Shown here one piece after another: positions 25,409 through 33,954 of a DNA stretch of 37,151 nucleotides. A model generated the notes under the pieces. It was not told the DNA's origin and did no database searches. It saw nothing but the letters and a program-made list of their open reading frames with translations. Source of the DNA: Acidobacteriota bacterium. GTDB taxonomy: Bacteria > Acidobacteriota > Terriglobia > Acidiferrales > UBA7541. How positions within the stretch are numbered: position 1 is the stretch's first letter; every line of letters begins with the position of its first letter. A program made the translations under genes and the position numbers. Location: assembly GCA_023481105.1 (NCBI GenBank), contig JAMCWK010000074.1, forward strand, positions 2,468 through 39,618, written 5' to 3'.

Positions 25409-27949
25409 ATGAACAGCAAACACTCCCGAGCAATTCCCAAATCCGCTCTCCTGGCGCTCCCCCTGCTTCTGGGCGCGCTGCTCTTTTTCCCATTTCCTGC
25501 GTTGGCGCAAGGCAGTGCTGAGACCCAGGAAGGCGTCAACTCCGGCAACTACAACATCAAGCAAACCTTTGAGTTCGGCTACCGCTGGACAGACTTTACC
25601 GGCAGCCGATCGGTCTACAACACGCTTGTCAACTTGAACCAGGGGCCGCGCTTGTTCGAGCACAGCCTCGAAATGCGTTCCCTAAACCATCAGGGGCTGC
25701 TCTTTGACAATTTCTCGCTGCACAGCTTCGGCTACGGCGGCGACCCCAACAACGTCACGCGCCTGCGCATCTACAAGAACAAGTGGTACAACTTCAACGC
25801 CACATTCCGCCGCGACCGCAATTTCTGGGACTACAACCTGCTGGCCAACCCCCTCAACCCGAACAGCTATGTCTCCACCGTCCCGGCGGGCACACCGATT
25901 TTCAATGTTCCCTTTTCTCCGCACCGCATGGAAATCACGCGCCGCATGTCAGACTTTAGCCTGGTCTTGGCGCCGCAGAATCCCATCCGCGTGCGCTTGG
26001 GCTATTCTCGCAATGTCAGCCAAGGCCCTTCGTTGACCACCTTCCACGAAGGCACGGACGTTTTCTTGGTGCAGAACTGGGCCAACACGCTGAATTCCTA
26101 TCAGATCGGCGTGGACTTCAAGCTGCTTCCCAAAACCAATATCAGTTTCGACCAGTTCTTCCACTTCTATAAGAGTGATACGACCTTTACCGATCCCATC
26201 GCCACCCAGCTCGTTCTGGGCAACAGCTCCCTGGCGCGTCCTCTCTACCAGCTCTCTAACGGGCAGCTCGTGGACCCCGGCGCCATCTTCAACTTCAACG
26301 CCTCCACGCCGTGTGCGAGCACGGTCACCAGCCCGTTTATCACCAACGCCGCAACGACTCCGCCGACAATAAAAGCCGCCTGCAACGGCTATCTGCGCTA
26401 CGACCGGGCGGGCAATGTGCGCACCTTATATCCCACATCGCAGCTCAGCTTCCAGACGAGCTATTTCCGGAACTTCGACATCTCCGGGCGGCTGAGCTAC
26501 AGCAATTCCACCATGGACTTGCTGGGAACAAACGCCGCCACCGGCTACCAGGGAGCGCTGAACTTCAACGGCCTGTCCGAGTTCTACCAGGGCTTGGTCC
26601 AGCGCACCAACCAGCGCCAGTTCGCCACCAGCGGGCCGGCGGATGGGAAGCGCTACAATGTGACCGGCGATTTCGCTGTCACCTGGTACGTGTCGGACAA
26701 ACTCCGCTTCACCGACGTGTTCCGTTATGACCGCTTCCGCATCCCCGGGTTCTTTGACATGCTGGAACTCTCGCTCTTTCCGGTCAATCCCGCGGCCCCC
26801 CAACCTGCTGCCTCGCTCCTCGACCCGACGGCGGGCTTTGTGCAAGGATCGGCTCCACCTGCCACTTGTCCGACGGCAACTTCTGTCGGCTGCCCGCGCC
26901 ACGTGTCCAGCTCGCCGGCTGACCTGGCCTCCGAGCTTTTCCGTCTCGTGCTCAAGCAGCGTACGGTCTCGAACCACTTCGAAGTTGCGTACGACTTCAA
27001 CAAGCATTTCGGCGGAAGCATTGCCTACCGTTTCCGGAACCGCAAGATCGTCCACAGCCGCAGTGAGAGTGTCGATTTGACTTTCTTCCCAACGCTGCCG
27101 AACCGTGGCGGCTGCACACCCGGCACAACCGCCCCCGGATTCACCGCTACAAACTTGCCGGACGGTTCATGTCGCCTGGTGGGCAGTGACGCGGACGAAG
27201 ACGTGACCGACATCAACGAACATGCTGGGCTTTTCGGCCTATGGCTGCGGCCCAACAACCAGTGGCGGATCACTTACGATATGGAACTTATGTCTGCGGA
27301 TCATGTTTTCACGCGCATCAGCCCGCGGCAGTATCAGCGTTACAAATTCCGCGCCAACTACAAGCCGGTCCAGTGGGCCAACATTTCCGGACTCTTCAAC
27401 ATCTACGAGCACCGCAACAACGTATTCGAGATTCTGCACACCCAGCACAACCGCACCTATGCCTTTGCCGTCGTGCTGGCGCCGAATGAGAAATGGAGTG
27501 TGGATTTTGGCTACGACTACAACGACGTCCAATCCAACACCAACATCTGTTACACGATCGGCGCCGGTCCCCTGCCCCCGGGCTCCACGCCCTGCCCGGT
27601 GGGTACCTTGCCGGTCTCCGGCGTCTCGCGCTACCGCAGCAAAACCCACTATGGCTATGGGAGCCTGATGTGGCGGCCGGTCAGGCGGCTTACCACCTCC
27701 TTGGGCTACATGGTCAACAGCGTGAACGGTGACACGACCTTCCTCAGTCCCAATGCGCCGGTCGGACCGCTCCGGTACAACTATCACAAGCCCTATGCCG
27801 GCCTGGAGATCGAGCTGAACAAGAATATGTTCTTCCGATCGAACTGGGGCTATTACGGCTATAACGAGAAGGCAGCGCCGGACCTTACCACCGCGCCGCG
27901 CGATTTCCGCGGCAACTTGTTTACCACATCAGTACGCTTCGCTTTCTAG
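25409..27949 (+). CDS. outer-membrane beta-barrel, MtrB/PioB-like
   Basis: 846 residues from the ATG at 25409 (AGGAGG five bases upstream); the frame is open further upstream into the decaheme gene, but without support. Signal peptide about 1-34 (LLALPLLLGALLFFPFPALAQ). The remainder alternates polar and aromatic residues in short strands (FEFGYRWTDF, NKWYNFNATFRR, KPYAGLEIELNKNMFFRSNWGYYGY) and ends with Phe, as outer-membrane barrels do. Family resemblance is to the MtrB/PioB porins that enclose a decaheme cytochrome. The N-terminal CxxC of Shewanella MtrB is not seen. No gene for an extracellular lipoprotein cytochrome follows. Confidence 0.85.
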   Translation: MNSKHSRAIPKSALLALPLLLGALLFFPFPALAQGSAETQEGVNSGNYNIKQTFEFGYRWTDFTGSRSVYNTLVNLNQGPRLFEHSLEMRSLNHQGLLFDNFSLHSFGYGGDPNNVTRLRIYKNKWYNFNATFRRDRNFWDYNLLANPLNPNSYVSTVPAGTPIFNVPFSPHRMEITRRMSDFSLVLAPQNPIRVRLGYSRNVSQGPSLTTFHEGTDVFLVQNWANTLNSYQIGVDFKLLPKTNISFDQFFHFYKSDTTFTDPIATQLVLGNSSLARPLYQLSNGQLVDPGAIFNFNASTPCASTVTSPFITNAATTPPTIKAACNGYLRYDRAGNVRTLYPTSQLSFQTSYFRNFDISGRLSYSNSTMDLLGTNAATGYQGALNFNGLSEFYQGLVQRTNQRQFATSGPADGKRYNVTGDFAVTWYVSDKLRFTDVFRYDRFRIPGFFDMLELSLFPVNPAAPQPAASLLDPTAGFVQGSAPPATCPTATSVGCPRHVSSSPADLASELFRLVLKQRTVSNHFEVAYDFNKHFGGSIAYRFRNRKIVHSRSESVDLTFFPTLPNRGGCTPGTTAPGFTATNLPDGSCRLVGSDADEDVTDINEHAGLFGLWLRPNNQWRITYDMELMSADHVFTRISPRQYQRYKFRANYKPVQWANISGLFNIYEHRNNVFEILHTQHNRTYAFAVVLAPNEKWSVDFGYDYNDVQSNTNICYTIGAGPLPPGSTPCPVGTLPVSGVSRYRSKTHYGYGSLMWRPVRRLTTSLGYMVNSVNGDTTFLSPNAPVGPLRYNYHKPYAGLEIELNKNMFFRSNWGYYGYNEKAAPDLTTAPRDFRGNLFTTSVRFAF

Positions 27950-27965
27950 CCGGCGGCTTTTTCTT
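27948..27965 (+). terminator. possible weak terminator after the barrel gene
   Basis: A 4-bp stem AGCC-GGC-GGCT overlaps the stop codon of the barrel gene and is followed by TTTTTCTTTT. The stem is very short, so this is only a candidate for the convergent junction with the receiver gene on the other strand. Confidence 0.3.
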
Positions 27966-27974
27966 TTGCGGAGC

Positions 27975-28400
27975 TTATGCGCTGCGCAGCAGGCGGCGGA
28001 CTTTGTCCACCAACATCTGCGCTTCGAAAACCGGTTTTTCCAGGTAGTCGTCCGCGCCAGAGGCGGCCAGCAGATTCTCGCGGTCGCCGGACATGGCGTG
28101 GGCTGTGGCCAGCAAAATGGGTAGAGAGCGTCCCGCGGCTGCGGCCGACTGCTTCATCAATTGCGCCAGTTCCACGCCGTCAATCAGCCGCCCCTGCCAG
28201 TGCGCATTCGCCAGCGAAACATCCAGCACGGCCACGTGCACGCGCCCGGCGGCCACGTGCGCGAGGATTTGCGGCACATCCTCCGTCACCACGCACGTGA
28301 AGTTTCCTCCGCGCTCCAGCGCCATGCGGTAGAACTTCGCCACCAGTGCGTGGTCCTCCACAATCAGCACTGTCTTGGAATCCGTTTGCGCAGAAGTCAT
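27975..28400 (-). CDS. single-domain response regulator, partner of globin kinase
   Basis: 141 residues from the ATG at 28400, which overlaps the kinase stop in an ATGA junction. Receiver domain with Glu15/Asp16 (LIVEDH), phospho-acceptor Asp60 (VAVLDVSL) and Lys in YLEKPVFEA. No DNA-binding or enzyme domain follows, so it must relay the signal by protein contact or phosphotransfer. Translational coupling marks it as the cognate receiver of the kinase encoded upstream. Confidence 0.9.
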   Translation of the reverse strand: MTSAQTDSKTVLIVEDHALVAKFYRMALERGGNFTCVVTEDVPQILAHVAAGRVHVAVLDVSLANAHWQGRLIDGVELAQLMKQSAAAAGRSLPILLATAHAMSGDRENLLAASGADDYLEKPVFEAQMLVDKVRRLLRSA

Positions 28401-29725
28401 TTGCGCGCCCGCGCAGAAAGTTTTTCCTTCGCCGCTGCCGGCGACTCTCCCGCATGTTCTCCGGCCAGCGGAAGCGTGAACCACACTGTCGTGCCGCTGC
28501 CGGCGTCCCCGCTCTGGATGCCGATCGCGCCGCCCATGATTTGCACCAGCCGCCGGGAAATGGCCAGGCCCAGCCCGGTGCCCTCGTGGCGCCGCCCGGC
28601 TGAGCCTTGCACGAACAGTTCGAAAACCGCCTCGCGCTTTTCTTCCTGGATGCCCACTCCTGTATCCACCACCTCCAGGCGCAGAAATCCATGTCCATCC
28701 GCCGCGACGGAGGCGGTGGAGGCGGGCACGATTTGCGCGCGCACGGAAATGCGGCCGGCCGGCTCGCCGGACGCTGCGGCGGGAGTGAACTTGATCGCGT
28801 TGGAGAGCAGGTTCAGCAGCACTTGCCGCAGGCGCACCTCGTCCGCCCGCACGCGGGGAAGCTGCGCGTCACGCGTCTCGTCCCGCAGCTCCAGTCCCTT
28901 TTCGTGTGCGGGAATGGTCACCAGCGGCAAAGTGGAATCGAGCACCTGCCGCGGGTCCACGTCTTCCATGTGCATGGCCATGCGCCCGGCTTCGATGCGC
29001 CCGATGTCCAGGATGTCGTTCACCAGGCCCAGCAGGTGCTGTGCGCTGGAGAAGACGTCGCGCAGCAACTCGCGCTCTTCCTCGCGCGTTTTGGTTAGCC
29101 CGTCGAGGATCAGTTTGGTGAAGCCGAGAATGGAATTCAGCGGCGTGCGCAGCTCGTGCGAAACCTGCGCGAGGAATTCGTCCTTGCTGCGGCTGGCCTC
29201 CGCCAGGTCGCGGTTGGCGCGCTCCAATTGCTCGTTCAACGCGCGCAGGTTCTGCATGGAGGCGTGCATGTACGATTCGCACATCAGGTTCAGGTCGAGG
29301 TCCAGCATCTTGCTGACCGCGCGCGCATACCGCAGGCGCACGTCGCCGGCCGGAAATTCCAGCAACAGGCATTCGGATAGAAACGCGCGCACGATACCCA
29401 TGGCGCTGATGACATATTTCTGCTCGAGTCCGATGCGCACGTGGTGGTAGCCGATCTGGTAGCGCTCCTCGGCATAAGCGTGGTCGTACACGCCGCAGAA
29501 CAGCCTCTTCCCCCAGTTTTGCAGGGTTTGTTTCAAGCGCGCAATCTGCGCTTCGCCGCCGCTGAACACGCGGAAGGCGTTGGGATGGTGGGGAATCTGG
29601 GAGTAGAATCGTTCGGCCAGCTCGGGTAGATATTTCTCCATGCGCGGGCCCAGTTGCCGGAGCAGGGCGGCATCTTCCTCGGTGAATCCGAGGTAGCGCT
29701 TCATCTCCTGGATGAATGATTCCAC
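28397..29725 (-). CDS. globin-coupled histidine kinase
   Basis: About 442 residues from a GTG at 29725; the frame is open to a TTG at 29827, but that would leave no room for the promoters of the divergent genes. Residues 1-150 form a protoglobin-type sensor with proximal His95 in IGYHHVRIGL, the globin-coupled-sensor signature. Residues about 160-180 are a coiled linker. HisKA phospho-site is His190 (AQVSHELRTPLNS), and the HATPase domain has N-box LLNLLSNAIKF, VVDTGVGI and GTGLGLAISRRL. No membrane helix, so it is a soluble heme-based kinase, most likely sensing O2 (or NO/CO). Its place beside the cytochrome locus suggests oxygen control of respiration. Confidence 0.85.
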   Translation of the reverse strand: MESFIQEMKRYLGFTEEDAALLRQLGPRMEKYLPELAERFYSQIPHHPNAFRVFSGGEAQIARLKQTLQNWGKRLFCGVYDHAYAEERYQIGYHHVRIGLEQKYVISAMGIVRAFLSECLLLEFPAGDVRLRYARAVSKMLDLDLNLMCESYMHASMQNLRALNEQLERANRDLAEASRSKDEFLAQVSHELRTPLNSILGFTKLILDGLTKTREEERELLRDVFSSAQHLLGLVNDILDIGRIEAGRMAMHMEDVDPRQVLDSTLPLVTIPAHEKGLELRDETRDAQLPRVRADEVRLRQVLLNLLSNAIKFTPAAASGEPAGRISVRAQIVPASTASVAADGHGFLRLEVVDTGVGIQEEKREAVFELFVQGSAGRRHEGTGLGLAISRRLVQIMGGAIGIQSGDAGSGTTVWFTLPLAGEHAGESPAAAKEKLSARARK

Positions 29726-29830
29726 GGAAGCCTGTTCCTGGAATGAATTGACTGCCCGAACGCGGTGCAGCGAAGGAATGGTAGCACGGAATCCGCGCCG
29801 GAAAAGCGCGGTGCCCACGAAGCGCAACGC

Positions 29831-30901
29831 ATGAGCGACGTGCGCGTGAGTTTGCGGCTGAAAGCCATCCTGCCAGTGGCGGCGGTGCTGCTGGCGGGCC
29901 TGGTGGTGTTCGTGTGGGTGTCGGTTTCTTTCGAAGACCCTGAGCGGCGCAGCGTGATCGCCGTGGCCGCAGCGGGCGCAGTGGCCATTTGCGCCGCGCT
30001 GCTGGCGGTGATTGCCGTGCTCGTGCAGCGCCCGCTGATCGAATTACAGGAAAAAATCGCGCTGCTGCGCGACGGCAACTTGACCGTCTCCGTCGGCTTC
30101 GCCGACCGCAACGACGAAATCGGCGACCTGGGCCGCAACTTCAACGACATGGTGCGGCAGTTGCGCGAGAGCCGCGCAGAAATCCAGCGCCTGCACCGCA
30201 CGCAGATGTCCCGCGCCGAGCACCTGGCCACGCTGGGCGAACTGGCCGCGGGCCTGGCGCACGAAATCCGCAATCCGCTCGCGGGAATCGCCGGCGTCAT
30301 CGAAATCATTGGCCGCGATTTGCCCGAGGGCAGCCCCGGCCGCGAAGTCCTCAAAGACGTGCAGACGGAAGTGCTGCACATCAAGCGCATTCTTTCCGAC
30401 CTGCTGGACTATGCCCGCCCGCGCAAACCGGAATTCCGCGCGGCGAACCTGAATGACACTGTCGAACATGCCGTCAACCTGGCCCGCCAGCAAGCGCTCT
30501 CCCGGCCGGTAGAGATTGTGCTGGAGAAAGCGCCGGGGCTCCCCCCGGTGGAACACGACGCCGGACAGATGCAGCAGGTGCTGCTAAACCTGCTGCTGAA
30601 CGCGCTGCAAGCCATGGACGGCGAAGGCAAAGTCCGCGTGCAAATCGTCTCCCACGACAACCAAGCTCTGGTCAGCGTGAGCGACACGGGCCGCGGCATC
30701 GCTCCCGAACACTTGCCCAACATCTTCCGGCCGTTCTTCACCACCAAGGGGCAGGGCACCGGGCTGGGGCTTTCTCTGGCGCGCCGTGTAGTGGAAGACC
30801 ACGGCGGCAAGATCGAAGTCACCAGCCAGCTTGGGCAGGGCACGCAGTTCCTCATTTGGCTGCCCTTCCGGCGTCCCGCCTCGCCACCCACCGCAGAGTG
30901 A
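29831..30901 (+). CDS. membrane histidine kinase, NtrB/AtoS-like
   Basis: 356 residues from the ATG at 29831; an ATG 22 codons earlier is possible. Two membrane helices at about 12-33 and 42-64 are joined by only about 8 residues, so there is no real periplasmic sensor domain. A HAMP linker lies at about 65-115. The HisKA phospho-site is His144 (LAAGLAHEIRNPLAGI), and the HATPase domain ends with GTGLGLSLARRVV. It is followed 24 bases later by an NtrC-type regulator and is the obvious partner. The input could be the membrane state, a quinone or a protein partner. Confidence 0.9.
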   Translation: MSDVRVSLRLKAILPVAAVLLAGLVVFVWVSVSFEDPERRSVIAVAAAGAVAICAALLAVIAVLVQRPLIELQEKIALLRDGNLTVSVGFADRNDEIGDLGRNFNDMVRQLRESRAEIQRLHRTQMSRAEHLATLGELAAGLAHEIRNPLAGIAGVIEIIGRDLPEGSPGREVLKDVQTEVLHIKRILSDLLDYARPRKPEFRAANLNDTVEHAVNLARQQALSRPVEIVLEKAPGLPPVEHDAGQMQQVLLNLLLNALQAMDGEGKVRVQIVSHDNQALVSVSDTGRGIAPEHLPNIFRPFFTTKGQGTGLGLSLARRVVEDHGGKIEVTSQLGQGTQFLIWLPFRRPASPPTAE

Positions 30902-30925
30902 CCATTTCGTAGTAAAGTAGAGTCG

Positions 30926-32398
30926 ATGGCCCGCGAACGCATCCTGATTGTGGACGACGAGCGCCTGGTGCGCTGGTCGCTCAAGCAGAAGTGCGAAGAG
31001 TGGGGCTACGTGCCCGTGGAAGCCGAAGACGGCGGCACGGCCCTGCGCCTGGCGCACAGCGACCCGCCCGACCTGATGCTGCTCGACGTGCGCCTGCCGG
31101 ACATGAGCGGCCTCGAAGTGCTGGAGAAGCTCAAGCAGAGCGGCGAAGCGCGCGGCGTCATCATGATGACCGCCGACCCGCAACTCGACGACGTGAAGGC
31201 GGCCATCAAGATGGGCGCCTACGATTTCGTGGGCAAGCCGCTGGACTTCGACGAGCTCGCGCTCACGCTGCAGAACGCGCTGGAAGCCACGCGGCTGCGC
31301 ACGGAAGTGGAATCGCTGCGCGGCGAAGTCCGCCGGCGCACCGGCTATCACGACGTGGTCGGCGTCAGCCGCAAAATGACCGAGCTGATGGGCTTCGTGC
31401 GCAAAGTAGCATCGAGCGAAGCGACCACCATCCTCATCCAGGGCGAAAGCGGCACCGGCAAAGACCTCATCGCCAAGGCCATCCACTACCAGAGCTTGCG
31501 TCAGGACAAAGCCTTTGTGGCCATCAACTGCTCGGCCATTCCCGAAACGCTGATGGAGACGGAACTCTTCGGCCACGAAAAAGGCTCGTTCACCGACGCC
31601 AAGTCCATGAAGAAGGGCCTGTTCGAAGTGGCCGACGGCGGCACGCTTTTCCTCGACGAAATCGGCGAGCTCTCGCAGTTCCTGCAAGCCAAGCTGCTGC
31701 GCGTGCTGGAAGACCAGGTGATCCGCCGCGTTGGCGGCGTGCGCGATATGCAGGTGGACGTGCGCGTGATTGCCGCTTCCAACCGCGACCTGGAGCGCGC
31801 CGTGCGCGAAGGCCACTTCCGCCAGGACCTCTACTATCGCCTGGCGATTATTTCCATCTACATTCCTCCGCTGCGCGAACGGCGCGAAGACCTGATGCCG
31901 CTGGTGGATTTCTTTATTGACCACTACAACCGCAAGTTCCGCAAATCGGTGCGCGGGCTGGGCGAGGAAACACGCCGCCTGCTGATTAACTATGACTGGC
32001 CGGGCAACGTCCGCGAGCTGAAGAACGCCATCGAGCGCGCCATGATTCTCGAAGAAGAGCCGGTGCTGCGGCCGGTGTATCTGCCGTTCTCCGTGGTGCA
32101 GCCGCATTCCGGCGTCACCGCGTTCGAACATACCTCCTCACCGCACGGCGGCGGGCAACCGCTGGCCGAAGGGCGCTGGCTGCCTCCGCTCTCCATCCCC
32201 GAAGGCGGCACGTCACTCGAAGAAGTGGAGCGCGCGCTGGTGGAGTTGGCGCTGCGCCAGGCCGGCGGCAATCAGACGCACGCCGCGCGGCTGCTGGATA
32301 TCAGCCGCGATGCCCTGCGCTACAAAATGAAAAAGTTCGGCCTCATGCACGCCGAAGATGAATCCGCCACCGCCGACACCCCCCAGCCCGAAGCGTAG
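30926..32398 (+). CDS. sigma-54-dependent response regulator, NtrC family
   Basis: 490 residues. Receiver at 5-120 with Asp10/Asp11, phospho-acceptor Asp54 (LMLLDVRLPD) and Lys in VGKPLDF. AAA+ domain about 145-375 with Walker A at 173-180 (GESGTGKD), Walker B in GGTLFLDEIGEL and the R-finger region. The sigma-54 contact loop is GSFTDA at 220-225 instead of the usual GAFTGA. C-terminal Fis-type helix-turn-helix (GGNQTHAARLLDISRDALRYKM). It should activate sigma-54 promoters when phosphorylated by the preceding kinase. The target genes are not shown by the sequence; the neighbouring respiratory operons are candidates. Confidence 0.93.
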   Translation: MARERILIVDDERLVRWSLKQKCEEWGYVPVEAEDGGTALRLAHSDPPDLMLLDVRLPDMSGLEVLEKLKQSGEARGVIMMTADPQLDDVKAAIKMGAYDFVGKPLDFDELALTLQNALEATRLRTEVESLRGEVRRRTGYHDVVGVSRKMTELMGFVRKVASSEATTILIQGESGTGKDLIAKAIHYQSLRQDKAFVAINCSAIPETLMETELFGHEKGSFTDAKSMKKGLFEVADGGTLFLDEIGELSQFLQAKLLRVLEDQVIRRVGGVRDMQVDVRVIAASNRDLERAVREGHFRQDLYYRLAIISIYIPPLRERREDLMPLVDFFIDHYNRKFRKSVRGLGEETRRLLINYDWPGNVRELKNAIERAMILEEEPVLRPVYLPFSVVQPHSGVTAFEHTSSPHGGGQPLAEGRWLPPLSIPEGGTSLEEVERALVELALRQAGGNQTHAARLLDISRDALRYKMKKFGLMHAEDESATADTPQPEA

Positions 32399-32589
32399 GC
32401 CTGATCAAAACATGCCGAGCCCCGAGGCTCCAGCTTTAGGGCACTGCGCGGCTTCAGTCAAAATGTCAAAAAACTATCACTCTTGTTTCATTAGAATTCG
32501 AATGTGGAATAATGAGGCTCGCCTAGGGCGCATTTGAACTCTTCGGTTTGCCTTTTTTCGGCAGATGCTCTCGAATCCAGGAGGCGCCA

Positions 32590-33897
32590 GTGGCCCGCTT
32601 GTTACGTCGCGCTGCAGACTGGTATTTGAGGAGACCCCTGGCAAGGGCAATTGTTTCGGGTCTGCCATGGGTAGGACCAAGTGCTCATGAGTACTTGTCC
32701 GCAGTTGCACAGCAGAGCTCTCCGGATAGCGGACGATTGGACTTCAGAGCTGCGGCCGATAGTTGCGCGCGCGTGGATGCTCTGATTCTTCGCGCAATCC
32801 GCGATCACCACTACTTATCCTTCGACGAGATCAACGAAGAGTACAGGGCTCTGGTGGCACAGCAATTCTCCGACTCCGGCCGGACGATTGATTCTTTTCT
32901 CCGACAACTGCAGGAAACTACAGATCAACAACGGTTACTCAGTACTTTGCCAAAACCCACATTAAAAATCCGCGTCGAAAAGGACTTCCGATCAGTCTCA
33001 TTTTTCACGGAGGATTCGGCTCTTCGACTTTCGGTTCCGAAACTGCTCTGGGATTGCGTTTGCAAAACTCCTGAGCCACCAGAGTGGACGGCAAATGCCA
33101 CAGCAAGATTATCTCCTGCTTGCCCCATTCACGGTCATCCGCTAGGAGCTCTGGTCGACAAACTCTTCGCTTCTGGGCTTGTCGCAATTCGATATGGTTC
33201 CATCGAAGTGCTCTACAGAGATATGGCAGAATTCTGGCCACCCGCCATCGATTCTTTTCACCTCGTAGACACTCTGAGAAAGCAGCGCGTTTTTGATGAA
33301 CCCTATTCATCCGTATTGGACATTGGCTGTGGCACAGGCTTCCTCGGAATTGTGACAGCGTGCGAATGCCGAAATCTATGTTTAGTTACGATGGCCGATT
33401 GGTTGCTGACTCCAATCCTGTTTTCTGTTGTGAACTGGGCACGCAACTCAGCAGTTCGGCCTGGGATTTCACTACGCCTCCGACTTGGTTTGAATTCGAA
33501 TTGGATCACCGACGACCGGGCATCACTCCCGCACGACTTGGTGCTTTGTAATCCGCCATACCTCCCACTTCCAGACGAATTCCGAAAGATAGGCCTTTCG
33601 TCAACTGTTGCCGGCACGGAGCTTCTCCAGCACGTGATTCAAGAGAGTCCTCGATTGGGCAAGGCTGTCTACGTCTCGTTCTCTGAATTAGCACAGGTCG
33701 AAGCCGGCCAGGCTGCTAAAGTGGCTGGGCGAAAGTTAGTGCGGCTCGGCGAGCCTTTGCATTCTCCATTCAGGGTAACGCATGTATTCGATAACCGGGA
33801 ATATCTTCGCTTTTTGATTGAAGAGCGCGGTCTTCAAGTCAGAATGGACTCGCCTCACAGACTTTGGCACAAAGTTTCTGTCTACAAGGTGGAGTGA
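32590..33897 (+). CDS. class I SAM-dependent methyltransferase, lower GC, possibly acquired
   Basis: 435 residues from the GTG at 32590, which has AGGAGG five bases upstream; a TTG at 32548 is less likely. The N-terminal 230 residues are not recognised and include CPIHGHP. The C-terminal part has a Rossmann methyltransferase core: SAM-binding DIGCGTGFLGI at 244-254 and the catalytic-type NPPY at 321-324, as in N6-adenine, N5-glutamine (HemK/PrmC) or small-domain RNA methyltransferases. The substrate is unknown. Base composition is clearly lower in G+C than its neighbours, with codons such as TTA, AGA and ATA more common, which points to horizontal transfer. No partner gene is adjacent. Confidence 0.75.
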   Translation: MARLLRRAADWYLRRPLARAIVSGLPWVGPSAHEYLSAVAQQSSPDSGRLDFRAAADSCARVDALILRAIRDHHYLSFDEINEEYRALVAQQFSDSGRTIDSFLRQLQETTDQQRLLSTLPKPTLKIRVEKDFRSVSFFTEDSALRLSVPKLLWDCVCKTPEPPEWTANATARLSPACPIHGHPLGALVDKLFASGLVAIRYGSIEVLYRDMAEFWPPAIDSFHLVDTLRKQRVFDEPYSSVLDIGCGTGFLGIVTACECRNLCLVTMADWLLTPILFSVVNWARNSAVRPGISLRLRLGLNSNWITDDRASLPHDLVLCNPPYLPLPDEFRKIGLSSTVAGTELLQHVIQESPRLGKAVYVSFSELAQVEAGQAAKVAGRKLVRLGEPLHSPFRVTHVFDNREYLRFLIEERGLQVRMDSPHRLWHKVSVYKVE

Positions 33898-33925
33898 GGC
33901 GTTCGTCTCGCGGCAAAAATAATCC

Positions 33926-33954
33926 TTGACAACGTATTTCCTGTAAGATATAGT
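33926..33954 (+). promoter_or_regulatory. orphan near-consensus sigma-70 promoter
   Basis: TTGACA at 33926-33931 and TATAGT at 33949-33954 with the optimal 17-base spacer. No convincing gene follows on the plus strand; every gene to the right edge lies on the minus strand. A transcript from here could be an untranslated RNA or the remnant of a lost gene. Confidence 0.65.

Noticed and set aside
29726..29827. Upstream extension of the globin kinase to the TTG at 29827
   Set aside because: The extra 34 residues are basic, lie before the globin fold and would leave almost no gap to the divergent kinase start at 29831.
32417..32430. GAGCC-CCGA-GGCTC hairpin after the NtrC-type gene as a terminator
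   Set aside because: The stem is only five base pairs and there is no T-run behind it.
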